A DNA stretch of 64,000 nt from Georhizobium profundi (GCF_003952725.1 NZ_CP032509.1:620001-684000), one strand, 5' to 3'. Shown: positions 10,085 to 19,653, numbered from the stretch's first letter. Numbers and translations: made by a program. Notes: a model not told the origin generated them from the sequence alone.

Positions 10085-10726
10085 ATGTCCTTCATTCCCG
10101 ACTGGCCGACGCTGGCAGCATTTTCCGCTGCTTCGATCTTTCTTGCGATCACGCCCGGGCCGGACATGACGCTCTTCATAAGCCGCGCGCTTTCCGATGG
10201 AAGGCGAGCCGGCATTGCCTGCATTGCGGGTGCAATGACCGGCTGCCTGGTCCACACGACGCTGGTGGCGCTTGGCCTGTCGGCGCTGATCGTGGCGTCG
10301 CCGACGGCATTCCTCGTGCTGAAGATCGTTGGCGCCGGCTATCTGTTGTATCTCGCAGTCCAAGCGGTGCGGCACGGGTCCACGCTGACGGTCGAGACCG
10401 GCCCCGTGCGCAGGCGGTCTTTCTTCAGCAACTGGGCGGTCGGGCTTGGGGTCAATCTGCTCAACCCGAAGGTCGCGCTGTTCTTCATGACCTTCCTGCC
10501 GCAATTCGTGTCGGTTCGGGATCCGAACGTCGCCAGCAAGCTGTTCTTCCTCGGCTTTCTGTTTGTGGCTCTGTCGCTGCCGATCGTGATTGCGATCGTG
10601 CTCGGCGCCGAGCGCCTGGCCGACTGGCTGAAGCGGAACACCAAGGCGATGCGCGCCGTCGATTACGGTTTTGCCGGGATCTTTTCGGCTTTCGCCATCA
10701 AGGTGCTGCTGACGCAGGGGCGCTAA
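10085..10726 (+). CDS. LysE/RhtB family amino-acid exporter
   Basis: A 213-residue inner-membrane protein with about six hydrophobic segments. ITPGPDM near residue 22 and the central NLLNPKVALFF are the two hallmark motifs of LysE/RhtB exporters, which expel amino acids or homoserine-type metabolites. An upstream in-frame start at 10052 exists, but AGGA at 10072-10075 sits nine bases before ATG 10085, and the family begins there. Substrate unknown; its position next to argG suggests but does not prove an arginine or basic amino acid link. Confidence 0.88.
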   Translation: MSFIPDWPTLAAFSAASIFLAITPGPDMTLFISRALSDGRRAGIACIAGAMTGCLVHTTLVALGLSALIVASPTAFLVLKIVGAGYLLYLAVQAVRHGSTLTVETGPVRRRSFFSNWAVGLGVNLLNPKVALFFMTFLPQFVSVRDPNVASKLFFLGFLFVALSLPIVIAIVLGAERLADWLKRNTKAMRAVDYGFAGIFSAFAIKVLLTQGR

Positions 10727-10749
10727 AGCGTTTCCTGCTCCGAGCGAAA

Positions 10750-11247
10750 CTATTCCGCAGTGCGGCTGGCAGCCTCGCGCTCCATGCGCCGCCGCTTGAT
10801 CTGGCGCGGTAGCCAGCCGCCGGCGTGGCGTCCGGCGATGACCCAGTAGGCCAGGCCGCCAAGCATGCCGGAAACGATGATGACGGCCACGAAGCTGATC
10901 GAGGGATTGCCGTCCTGCTGCGGGTTCAAAAGCAGGAAGGCGAGGCAGAGCGCCGCGACGACGCCACCCGAGAGGCAGTAGAACAACCAGCCGCGGCGGC
11001 GCTGCATCTCTGAGTAGAGCGCGATGAACATCGCAGGGATCAGCGATGCGTAGGCGACGAGGCCGGCAACGGTAAGAACGCCGATCATGACGCTGATCCA
11101 CGTGCCGTCGCCGGTGATGTTGCGGACGTCCTCGGGCGTTACCGCGCGTGTCAGGAAGGCAAGCGTGGCGCCGGTGACGATGCAGGCTACGAAAAATGCA
11201 AACGCCATCATGAGCAGGCGCAGAAAGAACAGAAAGAAGCGGTTCAC
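10750..11247 (-). CDS. Small inner-membrane protein of unknown function
   Basis: A 165-residue protein with four clear hydrophobic segments (about residues 5-32, 50-72, 87-107 and 118-138) and a strongly basic C-terminal tail (RQIKRRRMER), which would face the cytoplasm. I do not recognise a family. It is encoded 10 bases downstream of rlmN on the same strand, so it is probably cotranscribed with it. It converges on the LysE gene. Confidence 0.7.
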   Translation of the reverse strand: MNRFFLFFLRLLMMAFAFFVACIVTGATLAFLTRAVTPEDVRNITGDGTWISVMIGVLTVAGLVAYASLIPAMFIALYSEMQRRRGWLFYCLSGGVVAALCLAFLLLNPQQDGNPSISFVAVIIVSGMLGGLAYWVIAGRHAGGWLPRQIKRRRMEREAASRTAE

Positions 11248-11257
11248 GCCCTTTGCC

Positions 11258-12493
11258 TCACTCGGCGCCGTGTCCGGCGATCATCATGGATTCCAGAGCT
11301 AGTCTTTCCGATTTACGCAGCCGCTCCGATTCGGATTTCAGCTGACCACAGGCGGCGAGAATATCGCGGCCGCGCGGTGTGCGGATCGGCGATGCATAGC
11401 CTGCATGATTGACGAAGTCGGCAAAGCGCTCGATCTGCTCCCAGTCGGAGCACTCGTATGCGCTGCCCGGCCACGGGTTGAAGGGGATCAGGTTGATCTT
11501 GGCCGGGATGCCCTTCAAGAGCTTCACCAGATCGCGGGCATCTTCCAGGCTGTCGTTGACGCCTTTCAGCATCACATATTCGAAGGTGATGCGCCGCGCG
11601 TTGGAGAGGCCCGGATAGTCGCGGCAGGCCTGCAGCAGATCCTTCAGCGGGTACTTCTTGTTGATCGGAACGAGTTCGTCACGCAGATCGTCGCGCACGG
11701 CATGCAGCGAAATCGCCAGCATAACGCCGATTTCCTCGCCGGCCCGGCGTATTTCCGGAACGACGCCAGAGGTCGACAACGTGATGCGGCGGCGGGAGAT
11801 CGAGAGGCCTTCGCCATCCGAGGCGATCAGCAGAGCCTGCTTCACGTTTTCGAAATTGTAGAGCGGCTCGCCCATGCCCATCATCACGATGTTGGACACC
11901 TTGCGGCCTTCGCTCGGCACCATCGTGCCCGGCGCGGCTTCGACATCGGGGAAATCACCAAGGCGATGGCGGGCAAGGATCAGCTGCGAGAGGATTTCGC
12001 CGGAGGTGAGGTTACGCACAAGCTTCTGCGTGCCGGTGTGGCAGAACGAACAGGTGAGCGTGCAGCCGACCTGGCTCGAAACGCAAAGCGTGCCGCGGCC
12101 TTCTTCGGGGATGTAGACCGTTTCGACCTCGACGGGTCGGCCGGCACCGCGCGATGGAAAGCGCAGCAGCCATTTGCGGGTGCCATCGTTCGAGATCTGC
12201 TCATCGGCGATTTCCGGCCACCCGATGGTGAAGTTGGCCTTGAGGAGCGCGCGCATCTCCTTGGAGATGTTCGACATGCGGTCGAAATCGTTGACGCCGC
12301 GCATATAGAGCCAGTGCCACAGCTGACTGACGCGCATGCGCACCTGTTTCTGCGGTACGCCGACATTGGCGAGCGCAGTGCCGAGGTCTTCCCGCGACAG
12401 GCCGACCAGGTCGAGCGGTTCTGCACGCACAGGCGCGCGCTGAGCCAGCTGTTCGCGCTGTGCCGGATCGCTGAGTTCGAGTGTCAAAGCCAT
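11258..12493 (-). CDS. rlmN: Dual-specificity 23S rRNA/tRNA methyltransferase RlmN
   Basis: A 411-residue radical SAM enzyme that methylates C2 of A2503 in 23S rRNA and of A37 in some tRNAs. The 4Fe-4S cluster motif CTLTCSFC holds Cys144, Cys148 and Cys151. The segments [14 protein letters not shown] and [14 protein letters not shown] are diagnostic of RlmN. The N-terminal segment also has the expected accessory-domain pattern ending in QLWHWLY. ATG 12493 is the first start. The downstream small membrane gene follows within 10 bases. Confidence 0.95.
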   Translation of the reverse strand: MALTLELSDPAQREQLAQRAPVRAEPLDLVGLSREDLGTALANVGVPQKQVRMRVSQLWHWLYMRGVNDFDRMSNISKEMRALLKANFTIGWPEIADEQISNDGTRKWLLRFPSRGAGRPVEVETVYIPEEGRGTLCVSSQVGCTLTCSFCHTGTQKLVRNLTSGEILSQLILARHRLGDFPDVEAAPGTMVPSEGRKVSNIVMMGMGEPLYNFENVKQALLIASDGEGLSISRRRITLSTSGVVPEIRRAGEEIGVMLAISLHAVRDDLRDELVPINKKYPLKDLLQACRDYPGLSNARRITFEYVMLKGVNDSLEDARDLVKLLKGIPAKINLIPFNPWPGSAYECSDWEQIERFADFVNHAGYASPIRTPRGRDILAACGQLKSESERLRKSERLALESMMIAGHGAE

Positions 12494-12606
12494 GTTAATC
12501 TGCCGCTTTCCAATGCGAAGCGCCCCCGCAGATCAGGACTGCGGCGGCGCATTATTAGCTTTAGCGATGTCGTTGGCGGGCCATGTATCACACATGGGCC
12601 GGATCG

Positions 12607-12638
12607 TCACCCTTGCAGGCTCAAAGCCGCAAGGGTGA
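12607..12638 (-). terminator. Stable hairpin behind ialB (possible terminator)
   Basis: A 10-bp perfect stem (12607-12616 with 12629-12638) extended inward by GGC/GCC after a one-base bulge, starting 9 bases beyond the ialB stop codon. There is no T-run on either side, so it may act as a 3-prime stabilising hairpin rather than a canonical terminator. Confidence 0.45.
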
Positions 12639-12647
12639 GCGCGATCA

Positions 12648-13151
12648 TCAATTGCAGTTTTGAATTTCGTTCAAAGCTGCGGTCACGCCGGAGAGCGAAT
12701 AGGAATAGCTCGTTGCAGTGCCGCGTCCGGACACGGCCTGGACCGTCATGGACGAGCCGCCGCGCATCGCCGTTACGAGGGCAGGCTCCTCAGCCGCATT
12801 CTCGACCCAGGCGGAATTGCCACGCGAGAACAGGGTGAAGGCGCGCCCGTCGACCGTGACATTGACCTTGGAGGCATCCTGCAGCGGGTAGCCCATCATC
12901 GCCTGCGGTTCATAGGAGACGTTCTGGCCGGGGCGCTGGGAGACGAGGAAGAAGTTCTCGCCGTGGTTGACGGAGCTCGGTTCGGAGCTGGTCGGGACGG
13001 AGAGGATGTAGCACACCTTCCCGTTGCCGCTGTCATAGGAATAGGCACCCCAGGCATTGAACTGATTCATGCGTGTGGGAGATTGGGCGTAGGCGGTCGC
13101 CGTTGTCGCCGCCGTGAGCGCGAGTGCGGTGAGAAGAGTCTTCACGAACAT
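12648..13151 (-). CDS. Invasion-associated locus B (IalB) family periplasmic protein
   Basis: A 167-residue exported protein with a signal peptide (MFVKTLLTALALTAATTATAYAQ, shown here in two parts: MFVKTLLTALALTA then ATTATAYAQ). The mature part WGAYSYDSGNGKVCYILSVP and the C-terminal Cys-containing NCN match the IalB family, first described in Bartonella erythrocyte invasion and common in non-pathogenic Rhizobiales. Function outside Bartonella is not established. Its promoter should lie in the AT-rich stretch 13230-13290. Good confidence in family, low in role. Confidence 0.85.
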   Translation of the reverse strand: MFVKTLLTALALTAATTATAYAQSPTRMNQFNAWGAYSYDSGNGKVCYILSVPTSSEPSSVNHGENFFLVSQRPGQNVSYEPQAMMGYPLQDASKVNVTVDGRAFTLFSRGNSAWVENAAEEPALVTAMRGGSSMTVQAVSGRGTATSYSYSLSGVTAALNEIQNCN

Positions 13152-13530
13152 TTTATCCTGCCGGTTGCCTGATCAGAATTGACGAAGCGTCGTCCGCCGC
13201 AACGCCCTTTGGCGGGCAAACAACACCGCTTCGGTTTAATTTTACTTAATCGCGGTTACCAAACCGTAACCCTATGGTTTTTTTACCACGATCATGCGCT
13301 TGCTTGACGAAACCCCCGAGGCCTGAACCGGCTGACAGCCACACTCTGTCTGCCGGCCAAATGCACCGGCGGAAAGCCCCATCGCTCCTCATCGAAACGA
13401 TGTTGCGACTATGCGGCAAAGAATCCGGCAACAGTTTGACCTTTGCAAAAAGCTGTGTACCTGTCTGCACTTGGTGCCGGTCGGCAGACTTCACCGAACC
13501 GCACCGCGTTAATCAGGACGACGCCCACGA
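13152..13530. other. Gene-free region between ialB and the ECF sigma gene
   Basis: A 379-base gap between divergent genes with no credible coding frame. It contains an AT-rich block (about 13233-13290) with the short inverted repeat GGTTAC (13254-13259) / GTAACC (13266-13271), plausibly the ialB promoter area. TTGACC at 13436-13441 may be a -35 element for the sigma gene, but no convincing -10 element follows at the right distance. Nothing else is seen. Confidence 0.4.
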
Positions 13531-14106
13531 ATGACTGTCGAGTTGAATGAGCGCTTTGCCCGGCTCGCCCGAGCCGTCGCCGTCGAGCGCGACAAGTCGG
13601 CGTTCGCGCAGCTGTTCGATTATTTCGCGCCCCGCATCAAATCCTACCTTCTGCGCCTGAACATGCAGCCGCAGGAAGCCGAGGAGCTGGCGCAGGAAGT
13701 GATGATCGTCCTGTGGCACAAGGCAGGGCTTTTCGACCCGGCGAAGTCGTCTCTGGCCACCTGGCTGTTCCGCGTCGCCCGAAACCGCCGGATCGATGCG
13801 CTGCGTCGAGATCGCGGCAAGGACCTCGATGCCGAAGATCCGTCGCTCCTGCCGAGCGCGCCGGAAGCGCCCGATCTGGTGATGGATGCGGAGCAGCGCG
13901 ACGAGCGGGTGCGCCGCGCCATGAGCGTGCTGCCGACCGAACAGCTCGAGCTGGTGCGGCTGGCCTTCTTCATCGGCCTTTCCCACAGCCAGATTGCGGA
14001 AGAAACCGGATTGCCGCTCGGCACGGTCAAATCCCGCATCAGACTGGCTTTTGGTCGGCTGAAGAAGGCGCTCGAAGACGATCCGAGGATCGATACGGAC
14101 GACTGA
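13531..14106 (+). CDS. ECF-type RNA polymerase sigma factor
   Basis: A 191-residue extracytoplasmic-function sigma factor with only regions 2 and 4. Region 2 includes AEELAQEVMIVLWHKA and the TWLFRVARNRRIDALRR segment that contacts the -10 element. Region 4 has the helix-turn-helix LSHSQIAEETGLPLGTVKSRIR. The sequence style resembles the RpoE-ChrR (singlet-oxygen) group, in which an anti-sigma gene normally follows directly. Here the next gene is DUF1232 on the opposite strand, so the regulator must be elsewhere or absent. The sigma fold is certain; the regulon is unknown. Confidence 0.9.
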   Translation: MTVELNERFARLARAVAVERDKSAFAQLFDYFAPRIKSYLLRLNMQPQEAEELAQEVMIVLWHKAGLFDPAKSSLATWLFRVARNRRIDALRRDRGKDLDAEDPSLLPSAPEAPDLVMDAEQRDERVRRAMSVLPTEQLELVRLAFFIGLSHSQIAEETGLPLGTVKSRIRLAFGRLKKALEDDPRIDTDD

Positions 14107-14126
14107 TCCTCTGCCGGTTCTGGCGA

Positions 14127-14525
14127 TCAGAAGGTCGATGCGGTTCCTGCTGCTTCGGCTTCTTTGCCGAGCGTCTCGCGGGCGGCGGCATAATGCGCTT
14201 CGGTCATGTGGCTGCGCACGGCCGTGATCGCGGCGGCGAGAACCGCCAGATCATCGCCGAAGCCGATGATGGCGATGAAATCCGGCACGAAATCGAACGG
14301 CAGAACGAAGTAAGCGAGCGCCGCCAGGAGCGTTCCGCGCACCCGCGTCGGCGTCTTCGGATCCAGCGCGCAATAATAGGCTGCGACCAGATCTTCGATG
14401 AACGGCACATACTGAGCCGCGCGCCGCAGTGTCTCGAAGAACTTCGCGCGAACGCGGCTTTCCTGCTCGCGCTGGCCCTGCGTGTCTTCGACCGTCAGAA
14501 TGTCGGCGATCTTTTTGTCGTCCAT
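14127..14525 (-). CDS. DUF1232 (YkvA-type) membrane protein
   Basis: A 132-residue protein whose centre, TLLAALAYFVLPFDFVPDFIAIIGFGDDLAV, is the DUF1232 core: a short hydrophobic helix followed by a P-x-D-x-x-P-D pattern. The family is small and membrane-associated with unknown function. It converges with the ECF sigma gene (20 bases between stops). A second in-frame start exists upstream at 14547 in another frame and is not used. Confidence 0.8.
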   Translation of the reverse strand: MDDKKIADILTVEDTQGQREQESRVRAKFFETLRRAAQYVPFIEDLVAAYYCALDPKTPTRVRGTLLAALAYFVLPFDFVPDFIAIIGFGDDLAVLAAAITAVRSHMTEAHYAAARETLGKEAEAAGTASTF

Positions 14526-14593
14526 AGACGTGCCTCTTAACGTTCAATCCGCTCTGACAAATCGTGGCCTAAAGCGGCCTCTTCAAGTTTCCG

Positions 14594-14887
14594 TCAGGCG
14601 GTGATGGTATCCATGAAATGCGCCAGCTGAATGTCGAGTCGGCTCACGCCACCCACATCGTGGGTTCGAAGCGTCACGTCCACGTTCTTGTACACATTCG
14701 ACCATTCGGGATGATGATTCATCGTTTCGGCCTTCAGCGCGACGCGGCTCATGAAGCCGAATGCCTCGTTGAAATCTGCAAAGACGAAGCGCCGTTCAAT
14801 CGCCTCTCCCGATGCTGAGAGCGTCCATTGCGGCAAGCCCGCCAACGCTTCGCGCACGGCATCTCCGCCCATCTTTTCGACAGTCAT
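14594..14887 (-). CDS. phhB: 4a-hydroxytetrahydrobiopterin dehydratase
   Basis: A 97-residue pterin-4a-carbinolamine dehydratase, which regenerates the pterin cofactor after aromatic amino acid hydroxylation. The active-site motif is present as [22 protein letters not shown], with the two adjacent histidines and the Pro-Glu-Trp. The family begins at MTVEKM, so ATG 14887 is used instead of an upstream extension overlapping thpR. It follows thpR by 40 bases on the same strand and is probably cotranscribed. No phenylalanine hydroxylase gene is in the window. Confidence 0.9.
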   Translation of the reverse strand: MTVEKMGGDAVREALAGLPQWTLSASGEAIERRFVFADFNEAFGFMSRVALKAETMNHHPEWSNVYKNVDVTLRTHDVGGVSRLDIQLAHFMDTITA

Positions 14888-14927
14888 GACTGGTTCAACC
14901 TTTCGAACGTTCCCGCTCCAATAAAGG

Positions 14928-15524
14928 CTAAAGCGGGCTGTAATAGGCGTTTGGCAGCAGGCTGCTCCCCGTGCCGGCCGATGCATTGGCCTCGTCGAGA
15001 GGGAACGCTTCCTCCGTCACATAGGGTCCCCCGCCGACGGAATCCCGCGAGGACATGAGGACGAAGCGGGTGACCGTGAACGCCTGCGTGTGGAAATCGC
15101 CGCGCCCCTGGAGGTAGCGCACCACGTCGCTTTCTCTTGCCGTCTTGATGCGCGCCAAGGTGACATGTGGTTTGAACTTGCGCGGATCGGCCGGCAGTCG
15201 CAACCGCTGGCACACCCGCTCTATTTCGGCCTGAAGGGCCATGAGTTCGGCGGTCGGCGTGACGCCGGCCCAGATGGAATGCGGCTTCTTGGCGCCGAAA
15301 GACCCCATGCCCTGGAGCCGTACCGGAAATTCGGTCCGGCGGATGCGGTCGAAAGCGTTGACGATCTCGTCGGCTGTGGGACCGTCCACGTCACCGATGA
15401 AGCGGAGCGTGATGTGATAGTTTTCCACGTCGATCCATCGCGCGCCGGGAAGCCCGCCGCGCAAGAGGGAAAGCGACATTGTGGTGTCACGCGGGAGTTC
15501 GAGGGCGGCGAATAGTCTCGGCAT
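14928..15524 (-). CDS. thpR: RNA 2',3'-cyclic phosphodiesterase
   Basis: A 198-residue member of the 2H phosphoesterase (LigT) family. The two catalytic HxTx tetrads are HITL at residues 37-40 and HVTL at 120-123. Such enzymes hydrolyse 2',3'-cyclic phosphate at RNA ends and were first found through RNA ligase activity in vitro. Start ATG 15524 gives [10 protein letters not shown], the standard N-terminus. Followed closely by phhB. Confidence 0.9.
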   Translation of the reverse strand: MPRLFAALELPRDTTMSLSLLRGGLPGARWIDVENYHITLRFIGDVDGPTADEIVNAFDRIRRTEFPVRLQGMGSFGAKKPHSIWAGVTPTAELMALQAEIERVCQRLRLPADPRKFKPHVTLARIKTARESDVVRYLQGRGDFHTQAFTVTRFVLMSSRDSVGGGPYVTEEAFPLDEANASAGTGSSLLPNAYYSPL

Positions 15525-15634
15525 GGAGATCTCCCCGAATCGAAAGGCACTCTCAGCGAATCATGCGACGCAGCCGTCGACAATCCCTAAATATTCAGCG
15601 TCCACTTTTGCCTTATCGGGTTCCAACGCGCGTC

Positions 15635-16279
15635 TCAGGCATCTGGTTTCAAGCGCTGCAGCAATTCTTCTGCGGCAGGAATGAACCGCTCGACCATCAC
15701 GTCGATGCCGTCTTCATTCGGGTGGATCCCGTCGTCGAGATTGAGTGCGGCCTCAGCGGCAACGCCATCGAGGAAGAAGGGGTAGAAAACCAGATCGTGC
15801 TTTTCGGCGAGACGCTCGAAAAGACCGTTGAATCGCGTCTGATAGTCAGCACCCATATTCGGCGACGCCAGCATGCCGGCTAGCAGCACTTCAATGTTGC
15901 GGGCCTTCAGCCGTGTGATCATTTCCTCGATATTGGCTTCGGTCCGCGCCGGGTCGATGCCGCGCAGCATGTCGTTGGCACCGAGTTCGAGGATCACCGC
16001 ATCCGTGCCGTCCGGCACCGACCAATCGAGCCGCGACAGGCCGGCCGAACTGGTATCGCCGGATACGCCGGCATTGGCGATCACGACATCGTGTCCGCGT
16101 TCCTGAAGTGCCGCTTCCAGGCGAACCGGGAACGCATAGGCGGCATCGAGCTGGTAACCGGCCATGAGGCTATCGCCAAAACCCACGATCTGAAGGGTTT
16201 CAGCACGCGATGCGGTCACGCTTGCCATCAAGGAGACACAGAATGCGAGGAGGAAAGCGGAAAGCCGTTTAACATTCAT
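15635..16279 (-). CDS. tesA: Arylesterase / acyl-CoA thioesterase I-like SGNH hydrolase
   Basis: A 214-residue secreted SGNH hydrolase. A signal peptide covers residues 1-26. The nucleophile block FGDSLMAGY carries Ser37. Block III GANDML and the Asp/His block DDGIHPNEDG complete the active site. It is divergent from the YbbA/YbbP ABC genes, the same partnership as tesA-ybbA-ybbP in enterobacteria, which supports the TesA assignment. The physiological substrate (lysophospholipid, acyl thioester or aryl ester) is not settled for this group. ATG 16279 is chosen because it starts the signal peptide. Confidence 0.88.
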   Translation of the reverse strand: MNVKRLSAFLLAFCVSLMASVTASRAETLQIVGFGDSLMAGYQLDAAYAFPVRLEAALQERGHDVVIANAGVSGDTSSAGLSRLDWSVPDGTDAVILELGANDMLRGIDPARTEANIEEMITRLKARNIEVLLAGMLASPNMGADYQTRFNGLFERLAEKHDLVFYPFFLDGVAAEAALNLDDGIHPNEDGIDVMVERFIPAAEELLQRLKPDA

Positions 16280-16363
16280 TGCACCGTTCCTAAATCTTTT
16301 TGCGGCCTTGCAGCGTAGACGCCGGGGCAGCCGCCATATCCGGACATATAGGAAGCTTCCGCC

Positions 16364-17086
16364 TTGACCCAACACATCATCGATCTCGCCGACGCCGATC
16401 TGACCCTCGGAAACGGCGCTTCGTCGGTTCATGTCATGAAGCGAATGTCCCTCAAGATTAACGCCGGAGAGTCGGTCGGGATCATCGGTCCTTCGGGATC
16501 GGGCAAGTCGACCCTGCTCATGGTTCTCGCGGGCCTGGAAAAGATCGACAGCGGCGCGATCACCATCGCAGGCGCCGAATTGCACAGCATGAGCGAAGAT
16601 GCGGTCGCCGATTTTCGGGGTCGGCATATCGGCATCGTCTTCCAGTCCTTTCACCTCATTCCGAACATGACCGCGCTCGAAAACGTCGCCGTGCCGCTCG
16701 AGCTCGCCGGACGCAACGACGCGTTCGAGGTGGCGGAGCGGGAGCTTCGGGCCGTCGGACTCGGCGAGCGCCTGTCACACCATCCCGGCGAGATGTCGGG
16801 CGGCGAACAACAGCGCGTAGCGATTGCACGGGCGCTGGCGCCGTCGCCGGCCGTTCTGATCGCGGACGAGCCGACGGGCAACCTGGACGCGGAAACCGGC
16901 CGGCAGATCGCCGACCTTCTCTTCGCAAAGCAGGCCGAGCGCGGCACCACGCTGCTGCTGGTGACGCATGATCCGCAGCTTGCGGCGCGCTGCAACCGGC
17001 AGATCAAAGTGCGCTCCGGCGAGATCGTCGATGACGGTCTTGGCCAGGGGCAGCCGGTTGCTCAGGCGCGCGGAGCCTATGCATGA
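16364..17086 (+). CDS. ybbA: ABC transporter ATP-binding protein, YbbA type
   Basis: A 240-residue ATPase of the MacB/LolD-like ABC class. Walker A GPSGSGKST is at residues 42-50, the signature is MSGGEQQR, and Walker B is VLIADEPTG with the H-loop in LVTHD. The first possible start after an in-frame stop (16349-16351) is TTG 16364, preceded at good spacing by GGAAG; the next ATG would remove the conserved first strand, so TTG initiation is inferred. Its stop overlaps the permease start (ATGA). With the permease it forms a type VII-like (FtsX-fold) system, probably acting on envelope lipids or lipoproteins. Confidence 0.9.
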   Translation: MTQHIIDLADADLTLGNGASSVHVMKRMSLKINAGESVGIIGPSGSGKSTLLMVLAGLEKIDSGAITIAGAELHSMSEDAVADFRGRHIGIVFQSFHLIPNMTALENVAVPLELAGRNDAFEVAERELRAVGLGERLSHHPGEMSGGEQQRVAIARALAPSPAVLIADEPTGNLDAETGRQIADLLFAKQAERGTTLLLVTHDPQLAARCNRQIKVRSGEIVDDGLGQGQPVAQARGAYA

Positions 17087-19653
17087 GCCAGGCGAAAACC
17101 AGCCGGGCGGCTTCGAGCCAGAATTTCAAGTTGGCCTTCCGTTTGGCGCTGCGCGAAATGCGCGGCGGCCTGTCGGGCTTCTACATCTTCCTCGCCTGCA
17201 TCGTTCTCGGAACAGCGGCGATCGCGGGCGTCAATTCGGTGTCGCGGTCGATCACCGAGGCAATCGCGGCCGAAGGCCAGGCCATTCTCGCCGGTGACAT
17301 TCGCTTCGAGATCGACAACCGACCGGCGACCGGCGACGATCTCGCCTTCGTCGAAGGCCTCGGCGATGTGGCGCAATCCGTCAATCTGCGTTCCATGGCC
17401 AGGCTCGAGGATGGCAGCGACCAGTCGCTCGTCGAAGTGAAGGCGGTGGATGACCTCTACCCGCTCTACGGGTCCCTCGTCACCGAACCGGCGCTCGATT
17501 TCGATGCGCGGCATGGTCTTATCGAAGGCGTCTACGGCGCGGTCGTTGCGCCTGTGCTTCTGGAACGGATGGGCCTTTCGATCGGCGATCGCCTGACGCT
17601 CGGCAGCGCAACTTTCGAGGTGCGCGCGTCGCTGATCAACGAGCCCGACCTCCTGTCCGAAGGCTTTGCATTCGCGCCGCGCTTCCTCGTTTCGGTGGAT
17701 GCGCTTGAAGCGGCAGGTCTTCTCCAGCTCGGCAGCCTTGTCGAATATGTCTACAAGGTCCGCCTGCCGGAGCCTGCGACCTATGATCAGCTGCAGGCTA
17801 TCCGTGACGAAGCGCGGGCGGACTACACGGATGCCGGCTGGGCCGTGCGCACCAGCGCCAACGCCGCGCCGCAGCTGACCGAAAACATCGAACGCTTCTC
17901 GCAGTTTCTCACGCTCGTGGGCCTGACGGCGCTTGTCGTCGGCGGCGTTGGCGTCGCCAATGCCGTGCGTGCTTTCATGGATTCAAAGCGCGGCGTGATC
18001 GCAACGCTCAAATGCGTCGGCGCATCGAGCCGCTTCGTGGTCATGGTCTATCTGGTCCAGATAGGCATCGTGGCCACCATCGGTGTCCTGATCGGCGTGG
18101 TCATCGGGGCGATCGTACCCTTCGTGGCGGCAGTGTTTCTTGCGGATCTGCTTCCGATCGGCAGCGGTGTCTCCGTGCATCCGGGCGCGCTCTTGCTCGC
18201 TGCAGTCTTCGGTCTGCTGACCGCGCTCGCCTTCGCAATCCTGCCGCTTGGCCGCGCACAGGATGTGCCGGCAACCGCACTGTTTCGAAGCCAGGGTTTC
18301 GACGGTGCAGGCTGGCCTGCCAAGCGCTACCTCGCGGCAACCGCCGTCACCATGGTGGCGCTAGCGGCGCTTGCGATCCTCACATCGTTCGATCGCTTCA
18401 TCGCGATCATCTTTCTGGCGGCGATCGCGTTCTCCTTCGTGGTTCTCCGCTCGGTGGCAGTGCTCATCCAGTGGGCGGCAAAGCGCAGCCCGCGCGTGAA
18501 TTCCGCAGCGCTTCGACTCGCCATCGGCAACATTCACCGGCCGGGCGCCTTGACGCCGTCCGTCGTTCTCTCTCTTGGGCTCGGGCTCGCGCTGTTGGTG
18601 ACGCTGGCGCTGATCGACGGCAATCTGCGGCGCGAACTTGCCGGCAATCTGCCGGAGCGCGCGCCGAACTTCTTCTTCGTCGACATCCAGTCGAGCGAGA
18701 TCGACCAGTTCAGGGAGATCGTCGCGACCGCTGCGCCGGAAGGCGACATCGATGCTGTGCCGATGCTGCGCGGGCGGATCGTCGGCATCAATGGCGAAGT
18801 GCCGAATCCCGAAGATTACGCCGAGGGTCGCTGGGTCCTACGCGGTGATCGCGGTATCACCTATGCGCCAACACTGCCCGCCGGCACGGCGCTGACGGAA
18901 GGGGAGTGGTGGGCCGAAGACTATGACGGTCCTCCACTCGTCTCGTTCTCGGCCGAAGAGGCTGGCGAACTTGGCCTCGGCATCGGCGATTCCATCACCG
19001 TCAATGTGCTCGGCCGCGAAGTGACCGCAGAGATCGCCAATCTGCGCGAGATCCAGTGGGAATCGCTGTCGATTAACTTCATCATGGTCTTTTCGCCCAA
19101 CACATTTGCCGGCGCACCGCATGCGTGGCTTGCGACGCTGACCGATCCGAGCCTCGATGCGGCGCAGGAAGGGCAGATCCTGCGTGAGGTGACGAATGCG
19201 CTGCCGACGGTCACGAGTGTGCGTGTCAAGGACGCGATCGACGTGGTCGATCGTCTCGTGGAGCAGCTGGCCGTCGCGATCCGCGCTGCTGCGGCCGTCG
19301 CGCTGATCGCCTCGATCCTCGTGCTTTCAGGTGCGCTGGCTGCGGGAAACCGGGCACGGACCCACGATGCGGTGGTGCTGAAGACGCTCGGGGCGACGCG
19401 CAGCACACTGATCCGCGCGTTTTCCTACGAGTATCTGATCCTCGGGCTGGCGACGGCGATCTTTGCGCTGTTCGCTGGTGGCGTGGCCGCCTGGTACATC
19501 GTTGCGCGCATTATGACGCTGCCCTCGAGCTTCCTGCCCGACGTTGCCATATCCACGCTCGTGATTGCGATCGTGGTGACGGTGGGGATCGGCCTTGCCG
19601 GCACATGGCGGGTTCTGGGCCAGAAAGCAGCACCAATTCTCCGCAATCTTTAA
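17083..19653 (+). CDS. ybbP: FtsX-like ABC transporter permease, YbbP type
   Basis: An 856-residue inner-membrane permease with an N-terminal membrane helix (about 25-50), a large periplasmic domain, and two blocks of hydrophobic segments carrying FtsX repeats (about 265-460 and 715-850). Layout and length match YbbP of the YbbAP-TesA cluster. It overlaps ybbA by four bases. The pair probably uses mechanotransmission rather than classical transport, extracting a hydrophobic molecule that TesA may process; this is inferred from family and neighbourhood. Confidence 0.9.
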   Translation: MSQAKTSRAASSQNFKLAFRLALREMRGGLSGFYIFLACIVLGTAAIAGVNSVSRSITEAIAAEGQAILAGDIRFEIDNRPATGDDLAFVEGLGDVAQSVNLRSMARLEDGSDQSLVEVKAVDDLYPLYGSLVTEPALDFDARHGLIEGVYGAVVAPVLLERMGLSIGDRLTLGSATFEVRASLINEPDLLSEGFAFAPRFLVSVDALEAAGLLQLGSLVEYVYKVRLPEPATYDQLQAIRDEARADYTDAGWAVRTSANAAPQLTENIERFSQFLTLVGLTALVVGGVGVANAVRAFMDSKRGVIATLKCVGASSRFVVMVYLVQIGIVATIGVLIGVVIGAIVPFVAAVFLADLLPIGSGVSVHPGALLLAAVFGLLTALAFAILPLGRAQDVPATALFRSQGFDGAGWPAKRYLAATAVTMVALAALAILTSFDRFIAIIFLAAIAFSFVVLRSVAVLIQWAAKRSPRVNSAALRLAIGNIHRPGALTPSVVLSLGLGLALLVTLALIDGNLRRELAGNLPERAPNFFFVDIQSSEIDQFREIVATAAPEGDIDAVPMLRGRIVGINGEVPNPEDYAEGRWVLRGDRGITYAPTLPAGTALTEGEWWAEDYDGPPLVSFSAEEAGELGLGIGDSITVNVLGREVTAEIANLREIQWESLSINFIMVFSPNTFAGAPHAWLATLTDPSLDAAQEGQILREVTNALPTVTSVRVKDAIDVVDRLVEQLAVAIRAAAAVALIASILVLSGALAAGNRARTHDAVVLKTLGATRSTLIRAFSYEYLILGLATAIFALFAGGVAAWYIVARIMTLPSSFLPDVAISTLVIAIVVTVGIGLAGTWRVLGQKAAPILRNL

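Noticed and set aside
13236..13249. TTAA-N6-TTAA resembling a CtrA box upstream of ialB
   Set aside because: Spacing is 6 instead of 7 and the region is simply AT-rich.
13246..13534. Short frames of 82 and 86 codons between ialB and the sigma gene
   Set aside because: No Shine-Dalgarno, no family features, and they overlap the probable promoter region on opposite strands.
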